This document shows positions 52,438 through 62,151 of a DNA stretch of 64,000 bases, one piece after another (the stretch's first letter is position 1; each line of letters starts with the position of its first letter). The notes beneath the pieces are model-generated. The model did no database searches and was not told where the DNA came from. It saw nothing but the letters and a program-made list of their open reading frames with translations. Source of the DNA: Devosia rhizoryzae (GTDB lineage: Bacteria > Pseudomonadota > Alphaproteobacteria > Rhizobiales > Devosiaceae); the NCBI RefSeq assembly GCF_016698665.1, contig NZ_CP068046.1, positions 124,001-188,000 of the forward strand, in the 5' to 3' direction. The position numbers and the translations under genes are program-made.

Positions 52438-54255
52438 ATGACAGACCAGGCCGTGCCGCTTTCGCCCGATGCCGAAACCATTGCCGCCAAGGCCAAGAAA
52501 GCGCCGGGGCGCCTGCAGCCGCTGCGCCGGCTTTTGCCATTCATCCTGGCCTATCCGGTGCGGCTGACGCTCACCGTTCTCTTTCTTCTTGTCTCCGCCA
52601 TTTCGTCGCTCGCCATTCCTGCGGCCCTGGGCGGGGCCATCGACGAGGGCTTCGTCAGCCAGAACCTTGAAAATGTCGGCCGCTATGGCTGGCTGATCAT
52701 CGGCATCGCCGCCGTCATGGCCTTCGCCAGCGGCGCGCGCTTTTACTTCATCTCCGTGCTCGGCGAACGCGTGCTTGCCGATCTGCGGCAGGCCGTCTTC
52801 GGGCACTTGCTGCGCCTCGACACAAGGTATTTCGATACGCATCGCGTCGGCGAGCTCACCAGCCGCCTTAATGGCGATGTCGTCACCGTCCGCAATGCGG
52901 TGGGCTCGAGCTTTTCGCTGGCCCTTCGGTCGCTGGTGACCATAACCGGCGCCATCATCATGATGCTGCTGACGAGCCCGGTGCTGACGCTGGCGGTGAT
53001 CATTGCGCTGCCGGCGATCTTGCTGCCGGTTATGGCTTTTGCCCGCAGGCTGCGGGGCATGTCGCGCAAGACCCAGGATGCGCTAGCCGATCTTTCTGCG
53101 ATGGCGACCGAAATGCTGGGCGCTAACCGCACGGTCAAGGCTTTCGTCCAGGAAGAGCAGCAAACCGTGCACTACGATGTGCGGTCTGAAGCCAGTTATC
53201 AGGCCGAAGTGTCCCGCCTTGGCGCGCGCGCCTTTTTGGTCGGCATGGTCATTTTCCTCGGTACCGCCGCTCTCGTCGGCCTTGTGTGGTGGGGTGCCAA
53301 GTCGGTGTTCGACGGCTCGGTCACGGCAGGGCAGCTGGCGCAGTTTCTCGTCTATGCGTTGATGGCGTCCGGCGCGCTCACCAATGTTTCCGAAGTGCTC
53401 GGCACGCTGCAGACCGTGTCCGGCTCTACCGAGCGGCTGATCGAGATCCTCGATACTGAGATTGAAGTCCGCGAGCCGGCCAACCCCGTGCCGCTGCCCC
53501 AGCCACCGTTGGGCACGGTGCGCTTCGACAATGTCGATTTTTCCTATGCGGGACCGGATGGTGAGCCGGTGCTCCGCTCGCTCGACTTTTCCGTCAGCAA
53601 AGGGCAGACCGTAGCGCTGGTGGGACCGTCGGGCTCGGGAAAGTCGACGACGCTATCCCTGCTTCAACGCTTTTACGACGTGACCTCCGGCACGATCAGT
53701 GTCGATGGCGTCGACATCCGTCGCGTCAAGCTTTCCGAGCTCCGCCAGCGCTTCGCCTATGTCGAGCAGGAGCCGGTGATTTTCGCCGGCACCATCACTG
53801 ACAATATTCGCTTCGGCAAACCCGATGCCTCGACCGAAGAAGTCATCGCTGCCGCCAAGGCTGCCTTGGTCGACGACTTCGTGTCGGACCTGCCGGGCGG
53901 CTATGACACCATGGTGGGCGAACGCGGCGTGATGCTTTCCGGCGGCCAGAAGCAGCGCCTGGCCATTGCCCGCGCCATCCTCAAGAACGCACCGATCTTG
54001 CTGCTCGACGAAGCAACTTCCGCCCTCGATGCGCAAAGCGAGCGGCTGGTGCAACTGGCACTCGAGCACCTGATGCAAGGCAGGACCACGCTGGTCATTG
54101 CCCATCGCCTCGCCACCATCCGCGACGCCGACAACATTCTCGTGCTCGACGGCGGCGAGATCATCGACCAGGGCACGCATGGCGAGTTGGTCAGCAAGGG
54201 CGGGCGCTACGCGGAACTAGCGCGGCTGCAGTTCCGGATGGACGAGCCGGCCTAA
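52438..54255 (+). CDS. ABC transporter, fused membrane and ATP-binding domains
   Basis: A 605-residue half-transporter of the exporter type. Six spans lie in residues 25-320. The nucleotide-binding domain has Walker A GPSGSGKST, signature LSGGQKQR and Walker B ILLLDEATSALD. It probably works as a homodimer exporting lipids, peptides or drugs (MsbA or BmrA-like group). The stop ends at the start of a repeat element at 54255. Confidence 0.9.
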   Translation: MTDQAVPLSPDAETIAAKAKKAPGRLQPLRRLLPFILAYPVRLTLTVLFLLVSAISSLAIPAALGGAIDEGFVSQNLENVGRYGWLIIGIAAVMAFASGARFYFISVLGERVLADLRQAVFGHLLRLDTRYFDTHRVGELTSRLNGDVVTVRNAVGSSFSLALRSLVTITGAIIMMLLTSPVLTLAVIIALPAILLPVMAFARRLRGMSRKTQDALADLSAMATEMLGANRTVKAFVQEEQQTVHYDVRSEASYQAEVSRLGARAFLVGMVIFLGTAALVGLVWWGAKSVFDGSVTAGQLAQFLVYALMASGALTNVSEVLGTLQTVSGSTERLIEILDTEIEVREPANPVPLPQPPLGTVRFDNVDFSYAGPDGEPVLRSLDFSVSKGQTVALVGPSGSGKSTTLSLLQRFYDVTSGTISVDGVDIRRVKLSELRQRFAYVEQEPVIFAGTITDNIRFGKPDASTEEVIAAAKAALVDDFVSDLPGGYDTMVGERGVMLSGGQKQRLAIARAILKNAPILLLDEATSALDAQSERLVQLALEHLMQGRTTLVIAHRLATIRDADNILVLDGGEIIDQGTHGELVSKGGRYAELARLQFRMDEPA

Positions 54256-54426
54256 GGCACCCCCTTCCGAGCGTCGCAAGGCTCCTTTGTCGCCAAGCTC
54301 TGCTTGCCTTCCCCTCTGAGGGGGAAGGTCGGCGTCAAGTATGTGGCACCCCTTCACCCTCCCCCTTAGAGGGGAGGGTAGCGAAGCTTGGCTGCAGGCC
54401 TTAGCGTAGCTAGGGAGGGGGTGCCT
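54255..54426. repeat. Double-hairpin repeat bounded by AGGCACCCCCT
   Basis: Perfect 11 bp ends AGGCACCCCCT (54255-54265) and AGGGGGTGCCT (54416-54426), with two inner hairpins (CTTCCCCTCTGAGGGGGAAG and CCTCCCCCTTAGAGGGGAGG). It begins at the last base of the ABC exporter stop and reaches into the end of the thiamine diphosphokinase gene. Confidence 0.8.
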
Positions 54427-55117
54427 CTTGCCTACTCAAACACTGCAGCACCAAATCCCAAAGCCGCTCCCGCCCCAGGATCAGCAGCCACACTGTTCCG
54501 TCCGCCGGCACGATTTCCACCAAGCCGCCCGTGGCCGCATTGCTGGTCCCCAGCCTTCCGGCTGGATCAAGCACCAGCCCATCCAGCGGATACGCCAACC
54601 CCGCCGACCTCTCAAACCGCACCGGCAGAAGGGGGTGCACCGACACGCGCTCGCCCGCCTGTGCCTCGAAGGCAAAAGGTCCGGACACGGCCAGCGCCAC
54701 GTCCACTTCGTCGACCAGCAAGACGTGCCGCTCGGCGCCCACCTGCAACAAGGCACTCAGCGCTGCCAAAGTATGGTCGAGCCGTTTGCCGGTCATCCCC
54801 AGCGCCAGCGTCACCGGCGCCTGCGTCGAATAAAGTGCCTTCTGGAAATCGGTGGTCACCTGTTCGCTGAGTTCGATGACGCGCGTCCGCTGCTCCCAGC
54901 CTTCTCGGTCGCGCAGCGAATCGAGGTCGCCAATGATGGCCTCGGGCACGAGCCCGGCGGCGCCGATCGTATCGCCGCCGCCATCGGCTCCCACCAGCGC
55001 CACGCCGCGCGCGGCCAGTTCACGCAGCAACGCCTGGTCCACTGTTCCGCCGCCGACAATGGCTAGGGGCCGAGTGAAGACGAGCGGGATGGCCGCCTGA
55101 TTCAAAGGGGATTGCAC
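54410..55117 (-). CDS. thiN: Thiamine diphosphokinase
   Basis: A 235-residue enzyme making thiamine diphosphate from thiamine and ATP. LVGADGGGDTI, IGDLDSLRDRE and LGMTGKRLDHTLAAL are the thiamine pyrophosphokinase motifs. The last residues (SRQEAPPP) come from the repeat element. The start is GTG at 55117, lying within the divergent promoter of thiB, so it could be shorter. The neighbour is the thiBPQ riboswitch operon, which supplies its substrate. Confidence 0.9.
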   Translation of the reverse strand: MQSPLNQAAIPLVFTRPLAIVGGGTVDQALLRELAARGVALVGADGGGDTIGAAGLVPEAIIGDLDSLRDREGWEQRTRVIELSEQVTTDFQKALYSTQAPVTLALGMTGKRLDHTLAALSALLQVGAERHVLLVDEVDVALAVSGPFAFEAQAGERVSVHPLLPVRFERSAGLAYPLDGLVLDPAGRLGTSNAATGGLVEIVPADGTVWLLILGRERLWDLVLQCLSRQEAPPP

Positions 55118-55140
55118 TGGCGAAAATCTCTTCGTAAGGT
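55112..55140 (+). promoter_or_regulatory. Promoter for the thiBPQ riboswitch transcript
   Basis: TTGCAC (55112-55117), a 17-base spacer and TAAGGT (55135-55140). TSS should fall at the riboswitch 5' end. The -35 overlaps the thiN start codon. Confidence 0.55.
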
Positions 55141-55145
55141 CCGCG

Positions 55146-55232
55146 CGTCTCGCTGGGGTGTTCCGGGGTTCCGGAGCTGAGAGTTACCCATTGAACCTGA
55201 ACCAGGTCATGCTGGCGGAGGAAGTTCGAGAT
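55146..55232 (+). promoter_or_regulatory. TPP riboswitch (THI element)
   Basis: CTGGGGTG, then GCTGAGAG and ACCCATTGAACCTGA-CCAGGTCATGCTGGCGGAGGAA match the THI-box consensus. P1 is TCTCG (55148-55152) with CGAGA (55227-55231). It precedes thiB by 82 bases. Confidence 0.95.
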
Positions 55233-55273
55233 GGCAAGGGCGCCTGTCTCGCGCTCCGACCATTGACACCAAC

Positions 55274-55305
55274 CCTTCACCCATGGCCGCAAACCGATGT
55301 GAAGG
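55274..55305 (+). promoter_or_regulatory. Ribosome-site-sequestering hairpin of the TPP riboswitch
   Basis: CCTTCAC (55274-55280) pairs with GTGAAGG (55299-55305), which contains the thiB Shine-Dalgarno sequence GAAGG, 9 bases before the ATG. This suggests translational control. Confidence 0.6.
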
Positions 55306-55314
55306 ACGAAACCC

Positions 55315-56319
55315 ATGGTCAAATCGTTTTCCCTCGCGCTTGCGGTCCTCGTCGCCGGATTTTCCGGTGCAGGATACGCGCAGGATAAGCCGACGCTCAC
55401 CGCCTATACCTATGATGGCTTTGCCGCCGAATGGGGTCCGGGTCCGCTGCTCAAGGCGGGCTTCGAGGCCACCTGCAACTGCACGCTCAACTGGGTTGCT
55501 GCCGACAGCTCGATCGGCACGCTTCGCCGCGTGCAGCTCGAAGGCGCGACGACGGAAGCCGACGTATTGGTCGGGCTCGATACCGCCATTGCCGGCGAGG
55601 CGCGCGCCACCGGCCTTTTTGCAGATCATGGCCTGACACTTACCGGCCTCGACCTGCCGGAGGACTGGTCCGACAGCCAGTTCGTGCCCTTCGATTATTC
55701 CCACTTCGCCTTCATGCACGATACCGACACGATGCCGGTGCCGCCCAAGAATTTTGAGGAGCTGATCTCGCTTCCCGAAGACGTCAAGATCGTGATCCAG
55801 GATCCACGCTCGGCGACTCCCGGGCTCGGCCTCCTGCTCTGGGTCAAGGCTGCCTATGGCGACCGGGCCCCGGAAATCTGGGCCGGGCTCAAGCCGCATA
55901 TCCTGACCATCACGCGCGAATGGAGCGAGAGCTATTCGCTGTTCCTGGAAGGGGAGGCGGACATGGTGCTGTCCTATACGACCTCACCCGCCTACCACAT
56001 CTTCGACGAAGATGATCACACGATCAAAGCGGCACTCTTTAACGAAGGGCATTTCCCGCAGATCGAAGTGGCGGGAATCTTGAAAAGCTCGGACCAGCCC
56101 GAGCTTGCCGCGCAATTCCTCGCCTATCTCGCCTCGCCTGAAGGGCAGAAAGCGATCCCAACGACCAACTGGATGTTCCCCGTTGTCGACCTCGGCGCGG
56201 ATCTCGATCCGTCCTTCGCCGACTTGCCTCAGCCGACGAAGACGCTGACGCTGAGCGAAGAGGACATCATTGCGAATTCCGGGGCTTGGATCGACGAGAT
56301 GCTGGCGGCTGTGCAGTAG
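55315..56319 (+). CDS. thiB: Thiamine ABC transporter substrate-binding protein
   Basis: A 334-residue periplasmic protein that captures thiamine or its phosphates. The signal peptide ends near residue 21 (GAGYAQDKPTLTAYTY). LTAYTYDGFAAEWGPGP, then FVPFDYSHFAFMHDTD and TNWMFPVV are usual for ThiB. It is under the riboswitch upstream; a repeat lies between it and thiP. Confidence 0.93.
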   Translation: MVKSFSLALAVLVAGFSGAGYAQDKPTLTAYTYDGFAAEWGPGPLLKAGFEATCNCTLNWVAADSSIGTLRRVQLEGATTEADVLVGLDTAIAGEARATGLFADHGLTLTGLDLPEDWSDSQFVPFDYSHFAFMHDTDTMPVPPKNFEELISLPEDVKIVIQDPRSATPGLGLLLWVKAAYGDRAPEIWAGLKPHILTITREWSESYSLFLEGEADMVLSYTTSPAYHIFDEDDHTIKAALFNEGHFPQIEVAGILKSSDQPELAAQFLAYLASPEGQKAIPTTNWMFPVVDLGADLDPSFADLPQPTKTLTLSEEDIIANSGAWIDEMLAAVQ

Positions 56320-56352
56320 CTGATGGTCTGAACCTTCATGTGTGTTGCGAAA

Positions 56353-56474
56353 GCACCCCCACCCAACCTCCCCCGTAAGTCGGGGGAGGAGTGTCATCGC
56401 GTTTTGGGCGCGATCGCGGACAAACACCGGCAGGCTCCTCCCCCTTCTGCAGGGGGAGGCCGGGTGGGGGTTGC
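56353..56474. repeat. GC-rich double-hairpin repeat, copy 7
   Basis: Hairpins CTCCCCCGTAAGTCGGGGGAG and CTCCCCCTTCTGCAGGGGGAG with outer arms GCACCCCCACCC and GGGTGGGGGTTGC. It occupies the thiB-thiP gap of 179 bp, within one operon. Confidence 0.75.
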
Positions 56475-56498
56475 TAGCGCTAAGGGGGGAGGTGTGTT

Positions 56499-58088
56499 TT
56501 GATCCTCCCGCACCGTCCCCTTCGCATCGCCACCGCCGCCATCCTATCCCTTGCCATTGCCGCACTCATAGCGTCGGTGTTGTGGGCAATCTTCGCCGCG
56601 GCGACCAGCGCGGTTGCGCCGTCCCGCATCGACATCCCGCACCTTTTGCGCATGACGACGCTGCAGGCCGGTCTCACCACCGGCCTGTCCTTGATCGTCG
56701 GCATTGCCCTAGCCTGGTCGCTAAACCGGTTGCGATTTCCCGGCCGCGACCTCGTCGTTGGCCTCTTTGCTGCCGCCATCGTCACGCCGGGAATGGTCGT
56801 CGCCTTCGGGCTCCTGTCGATCTGGGGCCGCAATGGCTGGATCAACCAGGCGCTCAACGCTGTCTTCGGCGTCACCGTTGAAAGCCCTGCCTACGGCCTT
56901 GGCGGCATTCTTCTGGCCCATGTCATTCTCGACGGTGCCTTTGCCGCCCGCATCCTCCTGGCCCGGCTCGACGCCATTCCGGCGAACCGACTTAAGGTAG
57001 GCCAGTCGCTTGCCTTGTCCGCCGGCCAGCGGTTTCGGTTGATCGACTGGCCAGCGCTTCGCGGCTCACTGCCTGGGCTGGGCGCCATCATCTTCCTTCT
57101 GGCCTTCACCAGTTTCCCGATCGTCCTGTTGCTCGGCGGGGGACCAGCCAACCAGACGCTGGAAGTCGCCATCTATTCCGCGGTCCGCCTCGATTTCGAT
57201 CTCATCGGCGCCGTACGCTTGGCGCTGACGCAAATGGCGGTCTGCGCCGCGGTTATCGTCCTCGCCTCGGCATTTACCGCCGTACCGACCGCACTCGGTC
57301 GCTCGGCGCAGCCCACGTGGTCGGACAGCCGCTTCGCGCGGGCGCTGCAGGGACTGGTGCTTGCTCTTTCAGTGCTCGGTTTTGCCTTGCCGCTGATCTG
57401 GGTGCTGGTCGATGGGGTCGTGGGTGGCTTTGGGCGCGTCGTCGCACAGCCGAGCTTTTGGCAAGCGACCGCCACCAGCATCGGCATCGGCGCGGCTTCC
57501 GCCGTTCTGACACTGCTACTGGCCCTGGTGCTGGCCTTGGGCCGCGCGGCTGCAGCGAACAGTGTCGCTCGCACGCTGCTCGGCGTGCCTGCCTATGCCT
57601 ATCTTGCGGTGCCGGCGGTGGTGTTGTCGCTGGGCTTTTTCCTGCTCGTCCGCAATGTCGGCCTGCCGCTCGGAGCGGTTTCACCGATCGTCGTCATTTG
57701 TGCCAACAGTTTGCTGGCACTTCCCTTCGCCATGGCGACTTTGGCGCCACCGCTCGATGCCATCGTGCGCACGAAAGGCAAGCTTTTGCGCAGCTTGAAC
57801 ATGTCCGGATGGGCGCAATTTGCGCGCATCGAATATCCGCTGCTCGGTCGCGATATTGGGTTGATGCTGGCGCTGAGTTTCTGCTTCAGCCTCGGGGATC
57901 TCGGCGTTATCGCGCTCTTCGGCACGCAGGACTTCCAAACCCTGCCGCTGCTGATGTATCGGGCGCTCGGCTCCTACCGCAACAACGATGCCGCCGCTAT
58001 CGCCGCCATCCTCCTGATCGGCACCATCGTGGCCTTTGTCGGCCTGCCGCGCCTCATCGAAAGGCTTGCTCATGCTCCGCGCCAGTGA
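56499..58088 (+). CDS. thiP: Thiamine ABC transporter permease
   Basis: A 529-residue protein with about twelve spans and two permease-type halves, typical for ThiP. EAA-like loops are near residues 155-180 and 420-450. The start is TTG at 56499, with GGAGG 6 bases upstream. It overlaps thiQ by 17 bp. It forms the importer with ThiB and ThiQ. Confidence 0.92.
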   Translation: MILPHRPLRIATAAILSLAIAALIASVLWAIFAAATSAVAPSRIDIPHLLRMTTLQAGLTTGLSLIVGIALAWSLNRLRFPGRDLVVGLFAAAIVTPGMVVAFGLLSIWGRNGWINQALNAVFGVTVESPAYGLGGILLAHVILDGAFAARILLARLDAIPANRLKVGQSLALSAGQRFRLIDWPALRGSLPGLGAIIFLLAFTSFPIVLLLGGGPANQTLEVAIYSAVRLDFDLIGAVRLALTQMAVCAAVIVLASAFTAVPTALGRSAQPTWSDSRFARALQGLVLALSVLGFALPLIWVLVDGVVGGFGRVVAQPSFWQATATSIGIGAASAVLTLLLALVLALGRAAAANSVARTLLGVPAYAYLAVPAVVLSLGFFLLVRNVGLPLGAVSPIVVICANSLLALPFAMATLAPPLDAIVRTKGKLLRSLNMSGWAQFARIEYPLLGRDIGLMLALSFCFSLGDLGVIALFGTQDFQTLPLLMYRALGSYRNNDAAAIAAILLIGTIVAFVGLPRLIERLAHAPRQ

Positions 58089-58704
58089 CCTGGAGTTCAG
58101 ATATCGACCCGAAGAAGCGCCCTACCGTTTCAGCTTCGAAGCCGCGGCGGGCGAGGTCACGGCGATTTCCGGCGCCAGCGGGTCCGGGAAATCGACGCTC
58201 CTCGATCTTCTTGCGGGATTTCTCCAGCCGAGCCGGGGTGCGCTGACGCTGGACGACACCAATCTTCTGCCGCTCGAGCCTGAACACCGCCCGGTCTCGC
58301 TGCTGCTCCAGAGCGACAATCTCTTCGAGCATCTGAGCGCGGTTGGAAATGTCGACCTCGGCATGCCTCGCGGCGAGCGTGGAAGGGAAAAGGTGGACGA
58401 CGCTCTAGCGGAAGTGGGTTTAAGCGGACTGGGTGGACGCCCCGCTTCGACGCTTTCTGGCGGCCAAAAGCAACGCGTGGCGCTGGCGCGTACCCTGTTG
58501 CGCAATCGTCCGGTGCTGCTGCTGGACGAGCCGTTTTCGGCGCTCGATGATGAAACACGCGGCACGGTGCGGACGCTGGTCGGTGAGCTGACCAACCGTC
58601 ACAGCTGGCATACGGTTCTTGTCAGCCACCATGCCGACGACATCGCGGCCTTGGCCAGCCGGCACTACCGGATCATCGACAAAAAGCTAAGCGAAGCGGT
58701 CTAG
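58072..58704 (+). CDS. thiQ: Thiamine ABC transporter ATP-binding protein
   Basis: A 210-residue ATPase: Walker A GASGSGKST, signature LSGGQKQR and Walker B VLLLDEPFSALD. It is short, as ThiQ proteins are. ATG 58072 lies inside thiP. The stop overlaps the convergent membrane-protein gene by 4 bp. Confidence 0.92.
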   Translation: MLRASDLEFRYRPEEAPYRFSFEAAAGEVTAISGASGSGKSTLLDLLAGFLQPSRGALTLDDTNLLPLEPEHRPVSLLLQSDNLFEHLSAVGNVDLGMPRGERGREKVDDALAEVGLSGLGGRPASTLSGGQKQRVALARTLLRNRPVLLLDEPFSALDDETRGTVRTLVGELTNRHSWHTVLVSHHADDIAALASRHYRIIDKKLSEAV

Positions 58705-60647
58705 CTTCGCCACGCCGTCAGCACACGGTCGAACAGGACTTGGGCATCCTCGTCCTTTTCTAGGGTGAGGATGGCATTGCGGCCGGTGCCGTAGACAACC
58801 GCCAGATCTAGCCAGCGCTGGCTGTCGAGAAGGCCGGTATTGGTCGCGACATCTTCTTCCGAAGCGCTCAGCGCGAAGAGGAAGGAGTTGCCGACAACCC
58901 TGGCGGCGGCGCCTTCGAGGGCCGTGCCCGGCACCAGCTCCTCGTCCTTGAGCAGGACGCCTGCCAGGGTCGCGATCGAGCCGCCGATAAAGGTGTCGGG
59001 GACGTCGAAGCTGATTTCCATCAGGTGGCTGGCGGGCAGTACCGGATCGTTGTTCTTGCGGATGGTGATCGATACGCCCAGGTTTCGAGCCGGAATGCTG
59101 GCTTCGCCGACCAGGGTCGGTGCGCCGATTTCGTCCGTACCCTCGGTCCAATCAACGGTGCCCGAGAAGGGAACGGCGCCGCTTTGGCCATCGGCGGAAG
59201 CCTCAAGCAGCAGGGACTGGTTGCCTGCAAGGTTCACCGGATCGACGCTGGCGACCGGATCGTCGGTCGCAGCGATGGTGGTATCGGCGCCGGAGAGGCG
59301 CTCTTCCGACTTGGCCTCGCCATTGAGCGCCGGCAGCACTGTTTCGGTGCCGGTCGGCACGACGGGCTCGGGGGACGGCTCGAGACGGTCGTCTGTTTCA
59401 AGGCCTTCAAGGGCTGCCGTGGGCTCATTGGCCTGTGTCGTTGCCGTGTTGCCCGGACCGGCAGCGCCCTCGTCGCCCACCGTGGTGTCGGCAACCGTCG
59501 TGTCCATCGTGGGCACGACGGGTTCGGTAACCTGCGCCTGTTCGGTAACCGTCGGCGTGCTGCTGCCGAACATCTGGTCCAGATCGACGAAACCTTCGCG
59601 CCAGGCCCAGAAACCGGCGCCACCGACGCCGACGAGCAGCAAGGCAAAGACCACGAGGAAAATAGTCAGGCCTGCACCGGAGCGCGTTTCGGCATTGGCA
59701 GCGGCAAAAGCGGCATCCTCGGGACGCTCCGGCACTGCTTCTGCCTCAAGCGGTGCCGGATCGTTGCGCTCGGGCAGGGGCTCGGCGAACTCGCCGCGCG
59801 CTTCACGATCCAGCGTTTCGATGGCGCGTTCGATGGCGCCTTCGGCTTCCTTGGCCTCATCGTTTTCGAGGTCGACTTCGCGCACACTCGACAGCGCCGG
59901 CTCGGTCGGCAACGGCGGCGAAATGATGACGGGCTCGGATGCCGGCTGGCGCGCCAGTGCTGTGCTGCCAAGGCTCGATTCAATGCGTGAAGGGGTGGAC
60001 GCCGGGGGGAAGGTGATCGCCGCCGTGTTGGCGACGGCAGGAGGCGGCGTTTCGCGGCGTGAGAAGAAGGACAGGCGGCCAGGCTTGGATTCTGGCTTAG
60101 TCTCGACCAGAGGGATGACTGCGGGCTGCTCGGACTCGCTCGGTGCGTTGACGGAAGACGCCTGGGCAATGATGTCTTCGATCGACGTCGTTGGCGGCTC
60201 TTCCGCTGCCGGCGGCTCGGGCTCGGGCGTCGCTTCGACGACTGGCTCAGGTTCTGGTGCTGGTTCGGCCGCGACCGGCTCAGGAGCGGGTTGGGGTTCG
60301 AGGATCGGTTGGGGCTCAGGCTCTTGGGCCGGTTCGAGTACGGGCTCGACGACAGGCTTGGGCGCTTGCGACGCGGGCCGGGGCGTGAATGCCGGCCGGG
60401 CAGCGGCTTGACCTTCACGGCCAAGGCTGATCACTGCTTCGCTGGCTTCCTGCTCAACCTGGCGAATGCAATCTTCGAGCTGCAGCCGGTGCTGGGTAAT
60501 GTCGCGGGCGGGAAGGGGAGGATTGATGGCGCGCAACTGGCCGACCAAAGCCGTGCGTGCCTTCTCGTAGACCGCGCGCCGCGCAGCCCCGTTGTTCTCC
60601 GGCAGCGCCGAGATGGCTCGGCGCAGCAACTCCCTATAATCCGCCAT
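58701..60647 (-). CDS. Large unknown membrane protein with Pro/Glu-rich linker
   Basis: A 648-residue protein of no recognised family. Residues 1-75 are a conserved-looking helical domain (ADYRELLRRAISALPENNGAARRAVYEKARTAL). Residues 80-310 are low-complexity (PVLEPAQEPEPQPILEPQ and similar). One span lies near 325-349 (TIFLVVFALLLVGVGGAGFWAW). Residues 450-648 form a probable folded domain outside the cytoplasm (SLLLEASADGQSGAVPFSGTVDW). It is 46 bases downstream of purA, same strand. It seems to be a transmembrane linker protein; function not known. Confidence 0.8.
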   Translation of the reverse strand: MADYRELLRRAISALPENNGAARRAVYEKARTALVGQLRAINPPLPARDITQHRLQLEDCIRQVEQEASEAVISLGREGQAAARPAFTPRPASQAPKPVVEPVLEPAQEPEPQPILEPQPAPEPVAAEPAPEPEPVVEATPEPEPPAAEEPPTTSIEDIIAQASSVNAPSESEQPAVIPLVETKPESKPGRLSFFSRRETPPPAVANTAAITFPPASTPSRIESSLGSTALARQPASEPVIISPPLPTEPALSSVREVDLENDEAKEAEGAIERAIETLDREARGEFAEPLPERNDPAPLEAEAVPERPEDAAFAAANAETRSGAGLTIFLVVFALLLVGVGGAGFWAWREGFVDLDQMFGSSTPTVTEQAQVTEPVVPTMDTTVADTTVGDEGAAGPGNTATTQANEPTAALEGLETDDRLEPSPEPVVPTGTETVLPALNGEAKSEERLSGADTTIAATDDPVASVDPVNLAGNQSLLLEASADGQSGAVPFSGTVDWTEGTDEIGAPTLVGEASIPARNLGVSITIRKNNDPVLPASHLMEISFDVPDTFIGGSIATLAGVLLKDEELVPGTALEGAAARVVGNSFLFALSASEEDVATNTGLLDSQRWLDLAVVYGTGRNAILTLEKDEDAQVLFDRVLTAWRS

Positions 60648-60693
60648 CAGCTACTCGGTACTCACTCTTGCAGCGCAGTTGTAACAAAATTTC

Positions 60694-61983
<1,290 letters not shown>

Positions 61984-62151
61984 ATTTCAGTCTTCCCCAA
62001 AGAGGCTGCATCGCGAGTGGATGCGCCACGGGTCTGGCTCAAGGAGCCGCACCCAGCCAAGCTCAAGACTAACCCTTCGGCCAAGATTGTCGGGTAGGAT
62101 TGCGGCCGAATAACTGTTAAGTCGGACTGTCCTTACATCACACCGGCCAAG

